Source: UBA4810 sp002479215 | Lineage (GTDB): Bacteria > Desulfobacterota > Syntrophia > Syntrophales > Smithellaceae | Direction: 5' to 3' | Assembly: GCA_049514435.1 (NCBI GenBank) | Contig: JBEKVB010000010.1 | Span: 1 to 64,000, forward strand | Length of the DNA: 64,000 bases | Notes under the pieces: model-generated | Told to the model about the DNA's origin: nothing | What the model saw: only the letters and a program-made list of their open reading frames with translations | The model's database searches: none | Position numbers and translations under genes: made by a program | Shown here: positions 1 to 8,822 of the stretch, piece after piece | Position numbering within the stretch: the stretch's first letter is position 1 | Layout: each line of letters opens with the position of its first letter

Positions 1-1778
1 TTGAAGTCGTGGGCAATGCCACCCGCTAACGTTCCGATAGCTTCCATTTTATGCGCACGTTGCAGGCGCTCCTCCAGTCTTCGCTTTTCCTCCTCCACAC
101 GCTTGCGGTCGGTGATATCTCTGCCCTCGGCCAAAATAGATACGGGAATTCCATTCTTATCGCGGATGAAACTGAAGGTGCTTTCCGACCAGTATGTCGT
201 ACCGTTTTTGCGGTAGAATTCTAGTTCCAAAGTACGTATGGGTGAGTAGTTTGGATCTACCTTCGCTTTTACCAGCTCCTCTGAGAATACCGCCATTGCA
301 TTATTGAGCAACTCCGGCGCCAGGAACTTCTCCGGCGTCATCTGCTTAATTTCTTCATCAGTGTATCCTATCAATTTTTCAACCGACGGACTGGCATAAA
401 TGACATTAAGATTCATATTCATCAGCCATACCGCGTCGGTCATATTATCTGCAAGTAGACGGTAGCGTGCCTCGCTCTCCCGCAGCGCTTCCTCCACCCG
501 CTTGCGTTCAGTGATATCATTCAGAAAACTCAGGGTAGCGGGTCTTTCCTTCCATTGAATAACAGCCGTATTAAATTCAACCCACTTTACGGTTCCATCT
601 TGGCTAATAACCCTGAAAGAATAAACAAGGGGAACTTCTTCACCTTTCAGCCTTCTTATATGATAATCGACGACCATATTACGATCATCGGGATGGATAA
701 AGTCTGTGAAAAATTTAGATGTTGATATGTCTCCGGAATATCCTGTCATGTCCACAGCAGCACGATTGGCAAAGACCATTTTCAAATCTTGTGCGATGAT
801 GATAGCTTCCTTTGCATTCTCTACGACCAGACGATACTTCTCTTCGCTCACCCGCAGCGCCTCCTCCGCCCGCTTGCGCTCGGTGATGTCCCGAGAAATA
901 CCCCGGAACCCAATCGGTTTGCCTTCTATATCCCTGATAAGAGATACCGACAATTCGGTAAACGCCATAGTCCCGTCTCTTTTCTTATATTCGAAAGCAA
1001 ATCCATTAACTGGTTTCCCTGTTCTGTAAATTCCAATGAAGAGCTGATATAATTTTTTAGATTCTTCTTCACTTGTATAGTCCCTGTTGTTCATACCGAG
1101 CAATTGCTCTCGGGGAGTTCCGACATTTCTGCACTGCGCATCATTAACGAAGGTAAGCGTACCGGTAAGATCCACCTCAAAATAGCCGTCCTCTATATTT
1201 TCAATAATGGTTCGGTATCTCTCCTCGCTTTGGCGCAACGCTTCTTCCATATTTTTTCGCTTGGTTACGTCCCTAGAAACACCCCGGAAACCAATCGGTT
1301 TGCCTTCATTATCCCTGATAAGAGATACCGAAGTTTCGTAAATCGCTTTTGTCCCATCTTTCCTGATAGTTTCAGCTTCTAACGTATTTATCGGTTTGCC
1401 TGTCCGGTAAAGTTCTTGGAATGGCTGACGAAATTTTTTAGCGGCTTCTTCATCTGTATGCTGCCGGAAGTTCATCCCGACCAATTCTTCTTTGGTATAT
1501 CCCAGATATCTGCAGTTTGCTTCATTCGCAAATGTATAATTACCGGCAAGGTCAAGTTCAAAATAGCCTTCCTGGATGCTCTCTAGAATGTTTCGATATT
1601 TTTCCTCGCTTTGACGCAGGGCATCTTCGGTCAGCGTGCGTAATTTTTCTTCGCTGTTCATTAATTTCTTTTTCGCCTGCCTGCGCTCTGTTTCCAATTG
1701 TTCCAGTTTCTGGATTCTTTTCTTCAAGACGGATATTTTTTCGAGCAGTTCCTGTTTTTTCATGGTTTGGTAGTTCAT
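1..1778 (-). CDS. Multi-PAS sensor histidine kinase (C-terminus off the left edge)
   Basis: The frame on the minus strand is open from an ATG at 1778 to the window edge, about 592 codons, so the gene is incomplete here. It begins with a short coiled-coil-like stretch rich in Lys, Glu and Gln, followed by four PAS domains in tandem, each opening with a variant of SEEKYR and closing with a D(I/V)T(E/K/D)RK PAC signature. The last residues read RAHKMEAIGTLAGGIAHDF, the H-box of a HisKA domain with its phospho-accepting His, so the ATPase domain must lie beyond position 1. No membrane segment is visible, so it is probably a cytoplasmic sensor. A G-rich ribosome site (GGGGGG) precedes the start by a few bases. 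Ligands of the PAS domains cannot be told. Family assignment is firm. Confidence 0.93.
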   Translation of the reverse strand, partial: MNYQTMKKQELLEKISVLKKRIQKLEQLETERRQAKKKLMNSEEKLRTLTEDALRQSEEKYRNILESIQEGYFELDLAGNYTFANEANCRYLGYTKEELVGMNFRQHTDEEAAKKFRQPFQELYRTGKPINTLEAETIRKDGTKAIYETSVSLIRDNEGKPIGFRGVSRDVTKRKNMEEALRQSEERYRTIIENIEDGYFEVDLTGTLTFVNDAQCRNVGTPREQLLGMNNRDYTSEEESKKLYQLFIGIYRTGKPVNGFAFEYKKRDGTMAFTELSVSLIRDIEGKPIGFRGISRDITERKRAEEALRVSEEKYRLVVENAKEAIIIAQDLKMVFANRAAVDMTGYSGDISTSKFFTDFIHPDDRNMVVDYHIRRLKGEEVPLVYSFRVISQDGTVKWVEFNTAVIQWKERPATLSFLNDITERKRVEEALRESEARYRLLADNMTDAVWLMNMNLNVIYASPSVEKLIGYTDEEIKQMTPEKFLAPELLNNAMAVFSEELVKAKVDPNYSPIRTLELEFYRKNGTTYWSESTFSFIRDKNGIPVSILAEGRDITDRKRVEEEKRRLEERLQRAHKMEAIGTLAGGIAHDF

Positions 1779-2294
1779 CTTATACCCCCCCTGTCGTGAT
1801 AAACGATGCAGGCTGGAAACAAAAATGGGTGATATTTGTTGCGAGGCTTATTTACTAGTGTGAAAGTTACCGGATACTCATTGAGAAGTCAAACGGAATA
1901 TAGTTCGTCAGAGGCTGCTAACCATTTGAAGTCATGTATTTTCATCAAGGTTGACAATTTACTGATTACAGCCAATAAGGAATACCATCTGAAAGATAGT
2001 ATATCCGTGAAAAATTCTGAACGCTCACTTACAGGAAGAAAGGCTGATGTTACCACGTGCCGTCAAGATAACTTCGTCCTATAAAACTATACGTGTGTAA
2101 TTTTTACCCATTACATCTTTGTGCCCGGCAGTGAAAGCCCTTCTATCCAGGGCTTTTCAAAAATGTCCAGATGCAAGGCGCACGAGCCGTGAGGGTATGG
2201 GCGTATTGTAAAGCCTTCGTCTTTTTCCGGCAAGGTAGGTGTTTAAACATGATTGCGCCTCCCTGCGGGAATACGCCCCCGGTCAACAGCCCTG
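1779..2294. other. Intergenic region with hairpin and decayed repeat
   Basis: No convincing gene lies between the start of the PAS kinase and the end of polA. An 8-bp perfect hairpin (AAAGCCCT/AGGGCTTT, 2134-2156) is followed by only four T on the plus strand, so it is a poor terminator. The stretch around 2165-2215 (ATGCAAGGCGCACGAG and following) resembles one half of the palindromic repeats seen elsewhere in this window, especially that at 45767-45892, and looks like a truncated copy. Confidence 0.5.
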
Positions 2295-5084
2295 TCAGTG
2301 TGCCTCGTCCCAGTTTGCCCCAGACGCAATCTCCACTTTTAACGGCACTTTGAGCTTAATGACTTCTTCCATTTCTTTTTTGACCAGCATCATGACTTCG
2401 TCTTTTTCTTCTACCGGCGCTTCGAGAACAAGTTCATCGTGCACTTGCATGATCAGACAAGCGGCAAGATTTTTTTCCGAAAGCAGATGAGCAATATTCA
2501 CCATAGCGACCTTAATCAAATCGGCGGCCGTACCCTGAATGGGCGTGTTGATTGCCATCCGTTCGGCGAATTGACGCACGGAAGCTATAGGGCTTTTTAA
2601 TTCCGGCAAATAGCGGCGGCGGTTGAGCAGTGTGCAGACGAAACCATCGCGGCGTGCATCTTCCAGAATTCCATCCAGATAGGTACGCACTTTTTTATAG
2701 CGTTGAAAATAGCCGTCAATATAAGCCTGGGCTATTTTCAGGGAGACGCCCAGTTCTTTGGCCAGACCAAAAGCGCTCATGCCGTAAAGAATGCCGAAGT
2801 TGATGACCTTGGCCTGACGGCGCATATCGGTATTGACCATCTGCGGAAATACGCCGAAAATATCGGATGCTGTGCGGCTGTGAATATCTTCATCTGAGGA
2901 AAAGGCATCAATAAGCGCCTCATCTTCCGAAAGATGCGCGAGCACGCGCAGTTCGATCTGCGAATAATCGGCGGAGATGAGTAGAGAATCCTTGGCGGCG
3001 ATGAACGCCTGACGAATTCTTTTTCCCTCCAAAGTGCGAATGGGAATGTTCTGCAAATTCGGATTGCTACTAGAGAGCCTTCCTGTTGCCGTCACTGTCT
3101 GGTTGTACGAGGTGTGAATCCGGCCTGTCTGCGGATCAATGAGCGCGGGCAGTGCGTCCACATATGTGGATTTTAGCTTGCTCAAACTGCGGTAAGCGAG
3201 AATTTCCGCGGGCAGTTCATGGCTTTGCGCCAACTCCGTAAGAACATCCACATCCGTGGAAAATCCTTCCTTCGTTTTCCTTCCCGTGGGAAGCTTGAGC
3301 TTTTCAAAAAGAACGCTCTGCAATTGCTTGGGGGAATTAATATTAAATTTTTCACCGGCCAATCGAAATATTTTCTCTTCGGAGATGGACAATAATTGCC
3401 CCAGTTCCGTCGACATTTGTTTTAAGAGGGACGTATCCACCAGCACGCCTTTTTTCTCCATATCCGCCAGCACATACAAAAGCGGCATCTCTACTTTATG
3501 GAAAAGCTCGGCGGCGTTAATATCTTTTAATTTACTGGCAAGAAGCGGAAACAGGATAAAAACAGCATCGGCGCGCTGGCCACCATAGGCCGCCATTTTT
3601 TCCGGCGGCACCAGCGCCAGCGGATAAGTCTTTCCTTTGCCTCCGGCTACATCGTTAGGCACGGGAATCTGTTCATGCAGATATTCCCATGTTATTTCAG
3701 CAAGCTCGTAAGAATTTTTCGCGGGATTTAGTAAGTAGGCAGCTAACATAATATCATACCAAGGTGTATTCATTCGCCTACCTTTGTTGGCTTCGTCATC
3801 AGCTCCTCGACGTATGGTACTATACGACTGCGTCGCTTCTTCCTCGCCGCCTCGGTATGCTTTTGACTGCGACTTGGTATCCTTGCCCAATTCCACATTC
3901 ACTGCAAAATTCTCCAGAGAAACCAGAGCTGTCTTTAAATCGTGGATGTATTTTTTTATTTTTGCGCTCACGAAAATCGGAGCCAGTGCATCCAATACAT
4001 CTTTTTTCTTCAATTGCTCTTTGGCGTGGGTATGCCCCAGTGGTATATAAAAAGCATCACTGCCGGTGGCCAAAGCAATGCCGATTAAATCCGTTGATGG
4101 ATTCTTCTCCCTAATAATCTCGAAAGAAATTTCACGGCAATCCGTAAGGCAAGCGACAAGCTCGGCCAACGCTTCCTTATCCAGAACTAATTTACAATCT
4201 TTAGCTATCTCTTTCGTTTCCCGCTTTATTTCCTGCAAAAGGGAGGAGAATTCAAATTCACTGAAAAGTTGGGCAAGAAGCTCTTTGTCCGGTTCTTTGC
4301 GTGCCGCATCCTGAATGTCAAAATCAAATTCGATATCTTTTCTAATGAGAGCCAATTGGCGGCTCAGCCTTGCCTGTTCGGCATATTTACGAAAACTCTC
4401 ACGCAGTTTGACGTTTTTTAATTTTTCGGCATTTTGCAAAACAGCTTCGACCGAACCGTATTCTTCGATCAGCCTTTGCGCCGTTTTTGGGCCGATACCG
4501 GGCACGCCCGGAATGTTGTCGGACGTATCACCCATGAGGCCGAGAATTTCCACTACTTTATCCGGCCCTACACCAAAGCGTTCCTTCACCGCCGTGACAT
4601 CATAAGTTTTATCTTTCATCGTATCAATCATGGTGACATTTTCGCCCACCAACTGCATCAAATCCTTATCCCCCGATACAATGACTGTCCGCCAGCCTTG
4701 CTTACTTACCCGCTGGGCTAAAGTACCGATAATATCGTCCGCCTCAACCCCCTGCTTTTCCAAGACGGGAATAGAAAAACCACGGACAATATCTTTAATA
4801 AACGGTATCTGCGGTCTGAGATCGTCGGGCATGGGTTTACGGGTTGCTTTATAATCGGCAAATTCCTCGTGACGAGTGGTGGGACCTTTGACATCAAAAG
4901 AGATAACAATATAATCTGGCGCAAGATCGCGCAAAAGCTTTAACAGCATGTTGGTAAAGCCGTAAATGGCGTTGGTGGGAAAACCTTTGGAGTTAGTGAG
5001 CATTGGAATAGCGTAAAAAGCGCGGTAGAGATAATTGCTGCCGTCAACCAGAGCTACCAGGGGAATTTTATTTTTTTCTGCCAT
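2295..5084 (-). CDS. polA: DNA polymerase I
   Basis: This 929-residue protein fits DNA polymerase I, which fills gaps and removes RNA primers. The N-terminal ~290 residues are the 5'-3' exonuclease (SGDKDLMQLV, GDTSDNIPGVPGIGPKTA). The C-terminal ~400 residues are the family A polymerase, with SADYSQIELRVLAHLS, the O-helix region RRQAKVINFGILYGMSAFGL and the QVHDELVLE motif. The central 3'-5' exonuclease domain looks dead: the usual FDTE motif reads FEII, and the Asp residues expected in the second and third motifs are Ala and Arg by my alignment. Residues ~402-443, rich in Lys, Glu and Arg, are encoded by a palindromic repeat (3756-3880) inserted in frame within this degenerate domain just before YDIMLAAYLLNP. 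Loss of proofreading is common in PolA; the insertion is unusual. Confidence 0.97.
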   Translation of the reverse strand: MAEKNKIPLVALVDGSNYLYRAFYAIPMLTNSKGFPTNAIYGFTNMLLKLLRDLAPDYIVISFDVKGPTTRHEEFADYKATRKPMPDDLRPQIPFIKDIVRGFSIPVLEKQGVEADDIIGTLAQRVSKQGWRTVIVSGDKDLMQLVGENVTMIDTMKDKTYDVTAVKERFGVGPDKVVEILGLMGDTSDNIPGVPGIGPKTAQRLIEEYGSVEAVLQNAEKLKNVKLRESFRKYAEQARLSRQLALIRKDIEFDFDIQDAARKEPDKELLAQLFSEFEFSSLLQEIKRETKEIAKDCKLVLDKEALAELVACLTDCREISFEIIREKNPSTDLIGIALATGSDAFYIPLGHTHAKEQLKKKDVLDALAPIFVSAKIKKYIHDLKTALVSLENFAVNVELGKDTKSQSKAYRGGEEEATQSYSTIRRGADDEANKGRRMNTPWYDIMLAAYLLNPAKNSYELAEITWEYLHEQIPVPNDVAGGKGKTYPLALVPPEKMAAYGGQRADAVFILFPLLASKLKDINAAELFHKVEMPLLYVLADMEKKGVLVDTSLLKQMSTELGQLLSISEEKIFRLAGEKFNINSPKQLQSVLFEKLKLPTGRKTKEGFSTDVDVLTELAQSHELPAEILAYRSLSKLKSTYVDALPALIDPQTGRIHTSYNQTVTATGRLSSSNPNLQNIPIRTLEGKRIRQAFIAAKDSLLISADYSQIELRVLAHLSEDEALIDAFSSDEDIHSRTASDIFGVFPQMVNTDMRRQAKVINFGILYGMSAFGLAKELGVSLKIAQAYIDGYFQRYKKVRTYLDGILEDARRDGFVCTLLNRRRYLPELKSPIASVRQFAERMAINTPIQGTAADLIKVAMVNIAHLLSEKNLAACLIMQVHDELVLEAPVEEKDEVMMLVKKEMEEVIKLKVPLKVEIASGANWDEAH
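3756..3880 (-). repeat. Palindromic repeat (family 1) inserted in frame in polA
   Basis: This 125-bp element has 8-bp perfect terminal inverted repeats (ATACCAAG ... CTTGGTAT) and a palindromic centre (CGTATGGTACTATACG). It is clearly homologous to the intergenic copies at 43493-43618 and 46542-46664: the shared segments include CTA(A/C)CTTTGTTGGC near one end and TTGCCGCCT/TCGCCGCCTCGGTAT near the other. It adds about 42 codons to polA without breaking the frame. Confidence 0.85.
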
Positions 5085-5106
5085 GAACCATCACTTTAAT
5101 GAATAA

Positions 5107-5144
5107 GCCCACCCATACTGCTGTAGACAGCGATATAGGTGGGC
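5107..5144 (-). terminator. Hairpin between YIP1 gene and polA
   Basis: A 7-bp perfect stem (GCCCACC/GGTGGGC) with a 24-base loop lies between the stop of the YIP1 gene and the start of polA. Read leftward it is followed only by TTATTC, so termination would be weak. It could separate the two transcription units, or be incidental. Confidence 0.35.
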
Positions 5145-5180
5145 CAATGATAAAAAAATAATTCGGCTAAATTATTAAGC

Positions 5181-5837
5181 CTACCTATTGCGTGCGGCTT
5201 CCTTTCTGGCTTCTTCAATTTGCTTTAAGTATTGCCTATTTATTTCTTCAGCCGTCTTCCTATATTGTTCAGCAGTTGGCGCCATACTCCGGGCTTTGTA
5301 TTCTAAGCTAATTCCAATCAACACCAAAACAGCACCGATGATTCCAAAAACCAGCCACGCTTTTTGTGAGGAAATATTATGTACCTGAGTGCTGGCAATG
5401 ACTATAAAATAAACGTAAATGGCGATATTAATAATACCACCGACATAAGGGATGATGCTTATTATCGCGACAATGGGCGCTAAAGCCATCAAGTAAGCCC
5501 AGCAGCGATAGGAGGTTTCATAATTTTTCTGCGAGCCCATCAGTTTCCAAATTACAAAAATAATAGCGGCGCCGATAAAACTAAAAATAACAACGACAAT
5601 CGGAACAACAATGATCCTTCCCAGACTTTCCGCAAATCCCACATGCGCATAACTTAAGCCAAGAATGTTGATAAGGACTTGGATAATACCGGCTATAATA
5701 GCCATTATTGCTGCAAAGATTAGAGGTTCAACAAATCCGCCGGTTTTTGGCATGCTTTTAAAAAATTCTGCCGGCGCTGTCACAACCCGCACCGCCGTTT
5801 GCGGCATTGCTGCAAAATTAATGTCTTTTGCTTCCAT
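5181..5837 (-). CDS. YIP1 family integral membrane protein
   Basis: A 218-residue membrane protein with a short soluble N-terminus (residues 1-35), about five hydrophobic segments between residues ~38 and 185, and a charged C-terminal tail rich in Glu, Arg and Lys. The pattern, including the segment IWKLMGSQKNYETSYRCWAY before a helix, matches the bacterial Yip1 domain family, whose role is not well defined. A strong ribosome site (AGGAGGGG) sits ahead of the ATG. It lies between polA and the haem operon on the same strand. The function is unknown beyond membrane location. Confidence 0.8.
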   Translation of the reverse strand: MEAKDINFAAMPQTAVRVVTAPAEFFKSMPKTGGFVEPLIFAAIMAIIAGIIQVLINILGLSYAHVGFAESLGRIIVVPIVVVIFSFIGAAIIFVIWKLMGSQKNYETSYRCWAYLMALAPIVAIISIIPYVGGIINIAIYVYFIVIASTQVHNISSQKAWLVFGIIGAVLVLIGISLEYKARSMAPTAEQYRKTAEEINRQYLKQIEEARKEAARNR

Positions 5838-5959
5838 TTTCCCCTCCTCCTTTTTTAGTTTGGCGAAAAGTTAAAGTATAATTTTATATTTCTCACGAAT
5901 TACATTTATCGTCAATATATTGTTTCCGTAGGCTATACTATTATTTATCTTACTTGGCC

Positions 5960-6421
5960 TTACACTTCAAAAGACGCGTTTATCTTAAAAGTTCTTACAG
6001 CCCTCATATCCAGAATGTCAGTGATTCCGGTTTTTTCTTTTAAGCCGGCCAGAAACAATTCTATCTCCTGCGGGCTTGCCGCGTTCACAGTAAACCAAAC
6101 ATTATATTCATTATCCCTCAGGTAATTGTGCGTCACTCCTTTAAACGCGTTTACGGTATCGACAAAATTTCCTATTTTTTCTTCCGGCACACGCGCGGCG
6201 CAAAGCGTAGAGGCACGGCCTAATTTTGCCCCATCAAATACCGCTCCAATCCGGCGAATGACACCGTCGTCTTTCATTTTTTGAATACGGCCCAGCGCTT
6301 CTTCTTCGGTGATGCCGCACCTTTCGGCAACTATCTGAAACGGACGTTCCTCCAGCGGAAATTCTTTCTGTAAAATATTTAATATCTTTTTATCGATTTC
6401 ATCTATATTATTAATAATCAT
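5960..6421 (-). CDS. ahbB: Lrp/AsnC-like siroheme decarboxylase subunit (AhbA/AhbB family)
   Basis: The ~153-residue protein has an N-terminal winged-helix HTH of the Lrp/AsnC type (DEIDKKILNILQKEFP, then RIQKMKDDGVIRRIGAVFD) and an Lrp-like ligand domain. In anaerobes with the alternative haem route, this protein pair decarboxylates siroheme to 12,18-didecarboxysiroheme. Its place at the end of an operon carrying both Ahb radical SAM genes makes that role much more likely than transcription regulation. The known enzyme is a heterodimer of AhbA and AhbB, but only one such gene is visible here, so which subunit it is remains open. I prefer ATG 6421 (AAGG five bases upstream) over GTG 6427. Confidence 0.85.
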   Translation of the reverse strand: MIINNIDEIDKKILNILQKEFPLEERPFQIVAERCGITEEEALGRIQKMKDDGVIRRIGAVFDGAKLGRASTLCAARVPEEKIGNFVDTVNAFKGVTHNYLRDNEYNVWFTVNAASPQEIELFLAGLKEKTGITDILDMRAVRTFKINASFEV

Positions 6422-6435
6422 TTTCACCTTTTACC

Positions 6436-6557
6436 AGGCTGCTCAAAAGCGCTGAGATGCTAGGCGCGCAAAAATCACATCGCGAGGCGTATATTATCAT
6501 ACGTTGAGCGATGGGGGTTGTAGCGCAACAACGCAGATCAGTGCTTTTCAACAGCCT
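6436..6557. repeat. Palindromic element overlapping the 3' end of ahbD
   Basis: A 122-bp element bounded by 15-bp imperfect inverted repeats (AGGCTGCTCAAAAGC and GCTTTTCAACAGCCT, 13 of 15 pairing) with an internal palindrome (GGCGTATATTATCATACG). Its right arm supplies the stop codon and last few residues of ahbD. Segments such as AGATGC(T/A)AGGCGC are shared with the elements near 2165 and 45767, suggesting a common superfamily. Confidence 0.7.
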
Positions 6558-7618
6558 TTGGGCTGATACAAACACAGCGGCTCCGCCGCCAAATAATCGC
6601 CCGTTGCTTCATACGCCCGCGCGCGGCAGCCGCCGCATACTTTGATGAACTCACATCTTCCGCACTTGCCGCCGTATTTACTCAGGTCTCGTAAATTTCT
6701 AAATACTTCCGAATTTTCCCATATCCGGGAAAATTTTTGCTTTTGAACATTGCCGCAATTAAGTTCCAAATAACCGCAAGGCTGCACCTGCCCGACATGC
6801 GATATGAAGCAAAACGCACTGCCGCCTAAACACCCTCTGGTCATTTCATGAAACTGACCTGAAACCGGCTTCTTTTTTTGGCCTTTGTCTTTTTGCTGGT
6901 GAAGAATGCGGAAATAATGGGGCGCGCAGGTTGCCTTGAGTTGAATAGAACTCTGCAGGCTTTCCTGATGAAACCACATAAGCGTTTCTTCATAATCCGC
7001 CGCGGTTATCGCTTGCTCGGCCAAATCCCTGCCCCGTCCGGTAGGCACAAGCAAAAAGATATGATGCGCCGCGGCTCCCAGTTTTTTGGCTAATTCCAAA
7101 ATATCTTTGATCTGTCGCAAATTAGCGGTTGTAACCGTTGTATTGATTTGAAACTCCATGCCGGCTCTTTTCATTGCTTCTATACCGTTCAGAGCTCCGC
7201 TAAAAGCGCCTATCTCGCCGCGAAAAGCATCGTGGCTTGGCGCATCCTTACCATCAAGGCTTACGCTTACCCTTTTAATGCCGCTTTTAATCATCTTTTT
7301 CACCGTGGACTCATTAACAAGCGTACCGTTTGTTGCCATAACCATACGTAACCCTTTTCCTGTTCCGTAAGCGGCGATATCAAAAATATCCGGACGCAAC
7401 AGCGGCTCGCCGCCGGTCAGAATAATTACCGGCGATGACATGACGGCAATTTCATCGATAAGCTGAAAACACTTCTTGGTGGAAAGCTCTCCCGGATAAG
7501 GCCCGCAATTGGCGGCAGCCCGGCAGTGGACGCAGTTTAAATTACAACTGCGCGTAACTTCCCAGGCAATCATGCTTAAATTGTTAGATAATAATTTTGA
7601 CGAAAGTTCCAACTTCAT
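6548..7618 (-). CDS. ahbD: Haem b synthase AhbD (radical SAM)
   Basis: A 356-residue radical SAM protein with the cluster motif CNLNCVHC near residue 24. A Cys-rich C-terminus (CLGGSAFCFISHVGQVQPC, then CGRCEFIKVCGGCRARA) is expected to bind a second 4Fe-4S cluster. AhbD oxidatively decarboxylates the two propionates of Fe-coproporphyrin III to vinyls, giving haem b without oxygen. The KATCAPHYFRI segment and the Cys pattern distinguish it from its operon partner AhbC. It lies downstream of hemB. Its last codons come from a palindromic repeat, so the extreme C-terminus (QPKGC) may differ from relatives. Confidence 0.9.
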   Translation of the reverse strand: MKLELSSKLLSNNLSMIAWEVTRSCNLNCVHCRAAANCGPYPGELSTKKCFQLIDEIAVMSSPVIILTGGEPLLRPDIFDIAAYGTGKGLRMVMATNGTLVNESTVKKMIKSGIKRVSVSLDGKDAPSHDAFRGEIGAFSGALNGIEAMKRAGMEFQINTTVTTANLRQIKDILELAKKLGAAAHHIFLLVPTGRGRDLAEQAITAADYEETLMWFHQESLQSSIQLKATCAPHYFRILHQQKDKGQKKKPVSGQFHEMTRGCLGGSAFCFISHVGQVQPCGYLELNCGNVQKQKFSRIWENSEVFRNLRDLSKYGGKCGRCEFIKVCGGCRARAYEATGDYLAAEPLCLYQPKGC

Positions 7619-7684
7619 CTCCCATTAAAGTTTTGCAATTATCATTTATATGCTTTTGCATAGCTGAAAAATGGGCTCATGTAG

Positions 7685-7823
7685 AGCGAATCGAAGATTT
7701 TGGCACCATGCTCTCGCAGCTTTGCGACCGCAAACGCAATGTTTGAACCGCCGTGGTGGAGAGTTTTGCGTTTGCAGCTAAATGAGAAGATTGCATGGTC
7801 GAAAAAAGATTCTGAGCGCGAAT
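7685..7823 (+). repeat. Dispersed repeat family 2, copy 1
   Basis: This ~140-bp stretch between ahbD and hemB is homologous, in opposite orientation, to 23532-23671. Shared blocks include GCGAATCGAAGATTTT, GCAAACGCAATGTTTGAACC, GAGTTTTGCGTTTGCAGC and GATTCTGAGCGCGAA. The internal GCAAACGCAA/TTGCGTTTGC arms can pair, so it may form a hairpin in the operon mRNA. Confidence 0.8.
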
Positions 7824-7843
7824 GATACTATTTTTCAAAACTC

Positions 7844-8818
7844 TCATTTGTTCAACAATGCTGCTGCCTGCGGGGCAAAATAGGTTATAATAATATCCGC
7901 GCCGGCCCTTTTTATTGCTGTCAGCGACTCCATCATCACCTTTTCTTCATCAAGCCAGCCCATCTGCGCCGCCGCTTTGATCATCGCGTATTCGCCGCTG
8001 ACGCTATATGCGGCCAGAGGCAAATCGAACTCCTGTTTGGCACGATAAATTACATCCAGATAAGCGAGCGCCGGTTTCACCATGATGATATCCGCGCCTT
8101 CTTCCACATCCAGCATGATTTCACGAATTGCCTCGTCGCTGTTGGCCGGATCCATCTGATAAGCTTTCCTATCACCGAATTGAGGGGCACTTTCGGCCGC
8201 TTCGCGGAAAGGCCCATAGAAAGAGGATGAATACTTTGCCGCGTAAGCCATAACCGGTATATCTTCCAAATTATTTTCATCAAGGGCTTCACGGATAGCC
8301 GCGACTTGCCCATCCATCATTGCCGAGGGGGCAACCATATCTGCGCCCGCGCGCGCATGCGATACAGCCGTTTCCGCCAGCACTTCCAGTGTCGCATCGT
8401 TTTGTACTTCTTCTTTTTCCAACACGCCGCAATGGCCGTGGCTGGTATATTCGCACAAACAGACATCGGTAATAACTAAAATGTCGGGCACTTCATTTTT
8501 AATTCGCTTTATCGCCTGCTGGACAATACCATCTTTGGCAAAGGCGCCGGTGGCCATTTCATCTTTTTTCTCCGGAATGCCGAAGAGCAGAACGGCGGGG
8601 ATGTCAAGCTCCCGCGCTTTTTTTACTTCCTTGACTATGTTATCCACAGACATCTGAAAATTGCCCGGCATGGATTGAATAGGCTTTTTGAAATTTTTCC
8701 CGCTAACGACAAAGAGCGGATAAATCAGATCGTCGGTACTCAGTTTTGTTTCACGAATCAAACGCCGGAAGTTTTCATTCTTTCTTAACCTGCGGGCACG
8801 ATATTCCGGAAATTGCAT
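7844..8818 (-). CDS. hemB: Delta-aminolevulinic acid dehydratase (porphobilinogen synthase)
   Basis: The 324-residue protein matches HemB, which condenses two 5-aminolevulinate molecules to porphobilinogen in the cytoplasm. Both Schiff-base lysines are visible in YAAKYSS and IMVKPALAYLD. The Zn-binding cysteine cluster is present as DVCLCEYTSHGHCG, indicating a zinc-type enzyme. Length is normal for the family. The gene starts four bases after the ahbC stop, so the two are translationally close, and it is separated from ahbD by a dispersed repeat at 7685-7823. Confidence 0.97.
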   Translation of the reverse strand: MQFPEYRARRLRKNENFRRLIRETKLSTDDLIYPLFVVSGKNFKKPIQSMPGNFQMSVDNIVKEVKKARELDIPAVLLFGIPEKKDEMATGAFAKDGIVQQAIKRIKNEVPDILVITDVCLCEYTSHGHCGVLEKEEVQNDATLEVLAETAVSHARAGADMVAPSAMMDGQVAAIREALDENNLEDIPVMAYAAKYSSSFYGPFREAAESAPQFGDRKAYQMDPANSDEAIREIMLDVEEGADIIMVKPALAYLDVIYRAKQEFDLPLAAYSVSGEYAMIKAAAQMGWLDEEKVMMESLTAIKRAGADIIITYFAPQAAALLNK

Positions 8819-8822
8819 ATTA

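Noticed and set aside
3256..4854. Several long open frames on the plus strand opposite polA
   Set aside because: They lie wholly antisense to a well-supported gene, have no ribosome sites and show composition expected from shadow frames.
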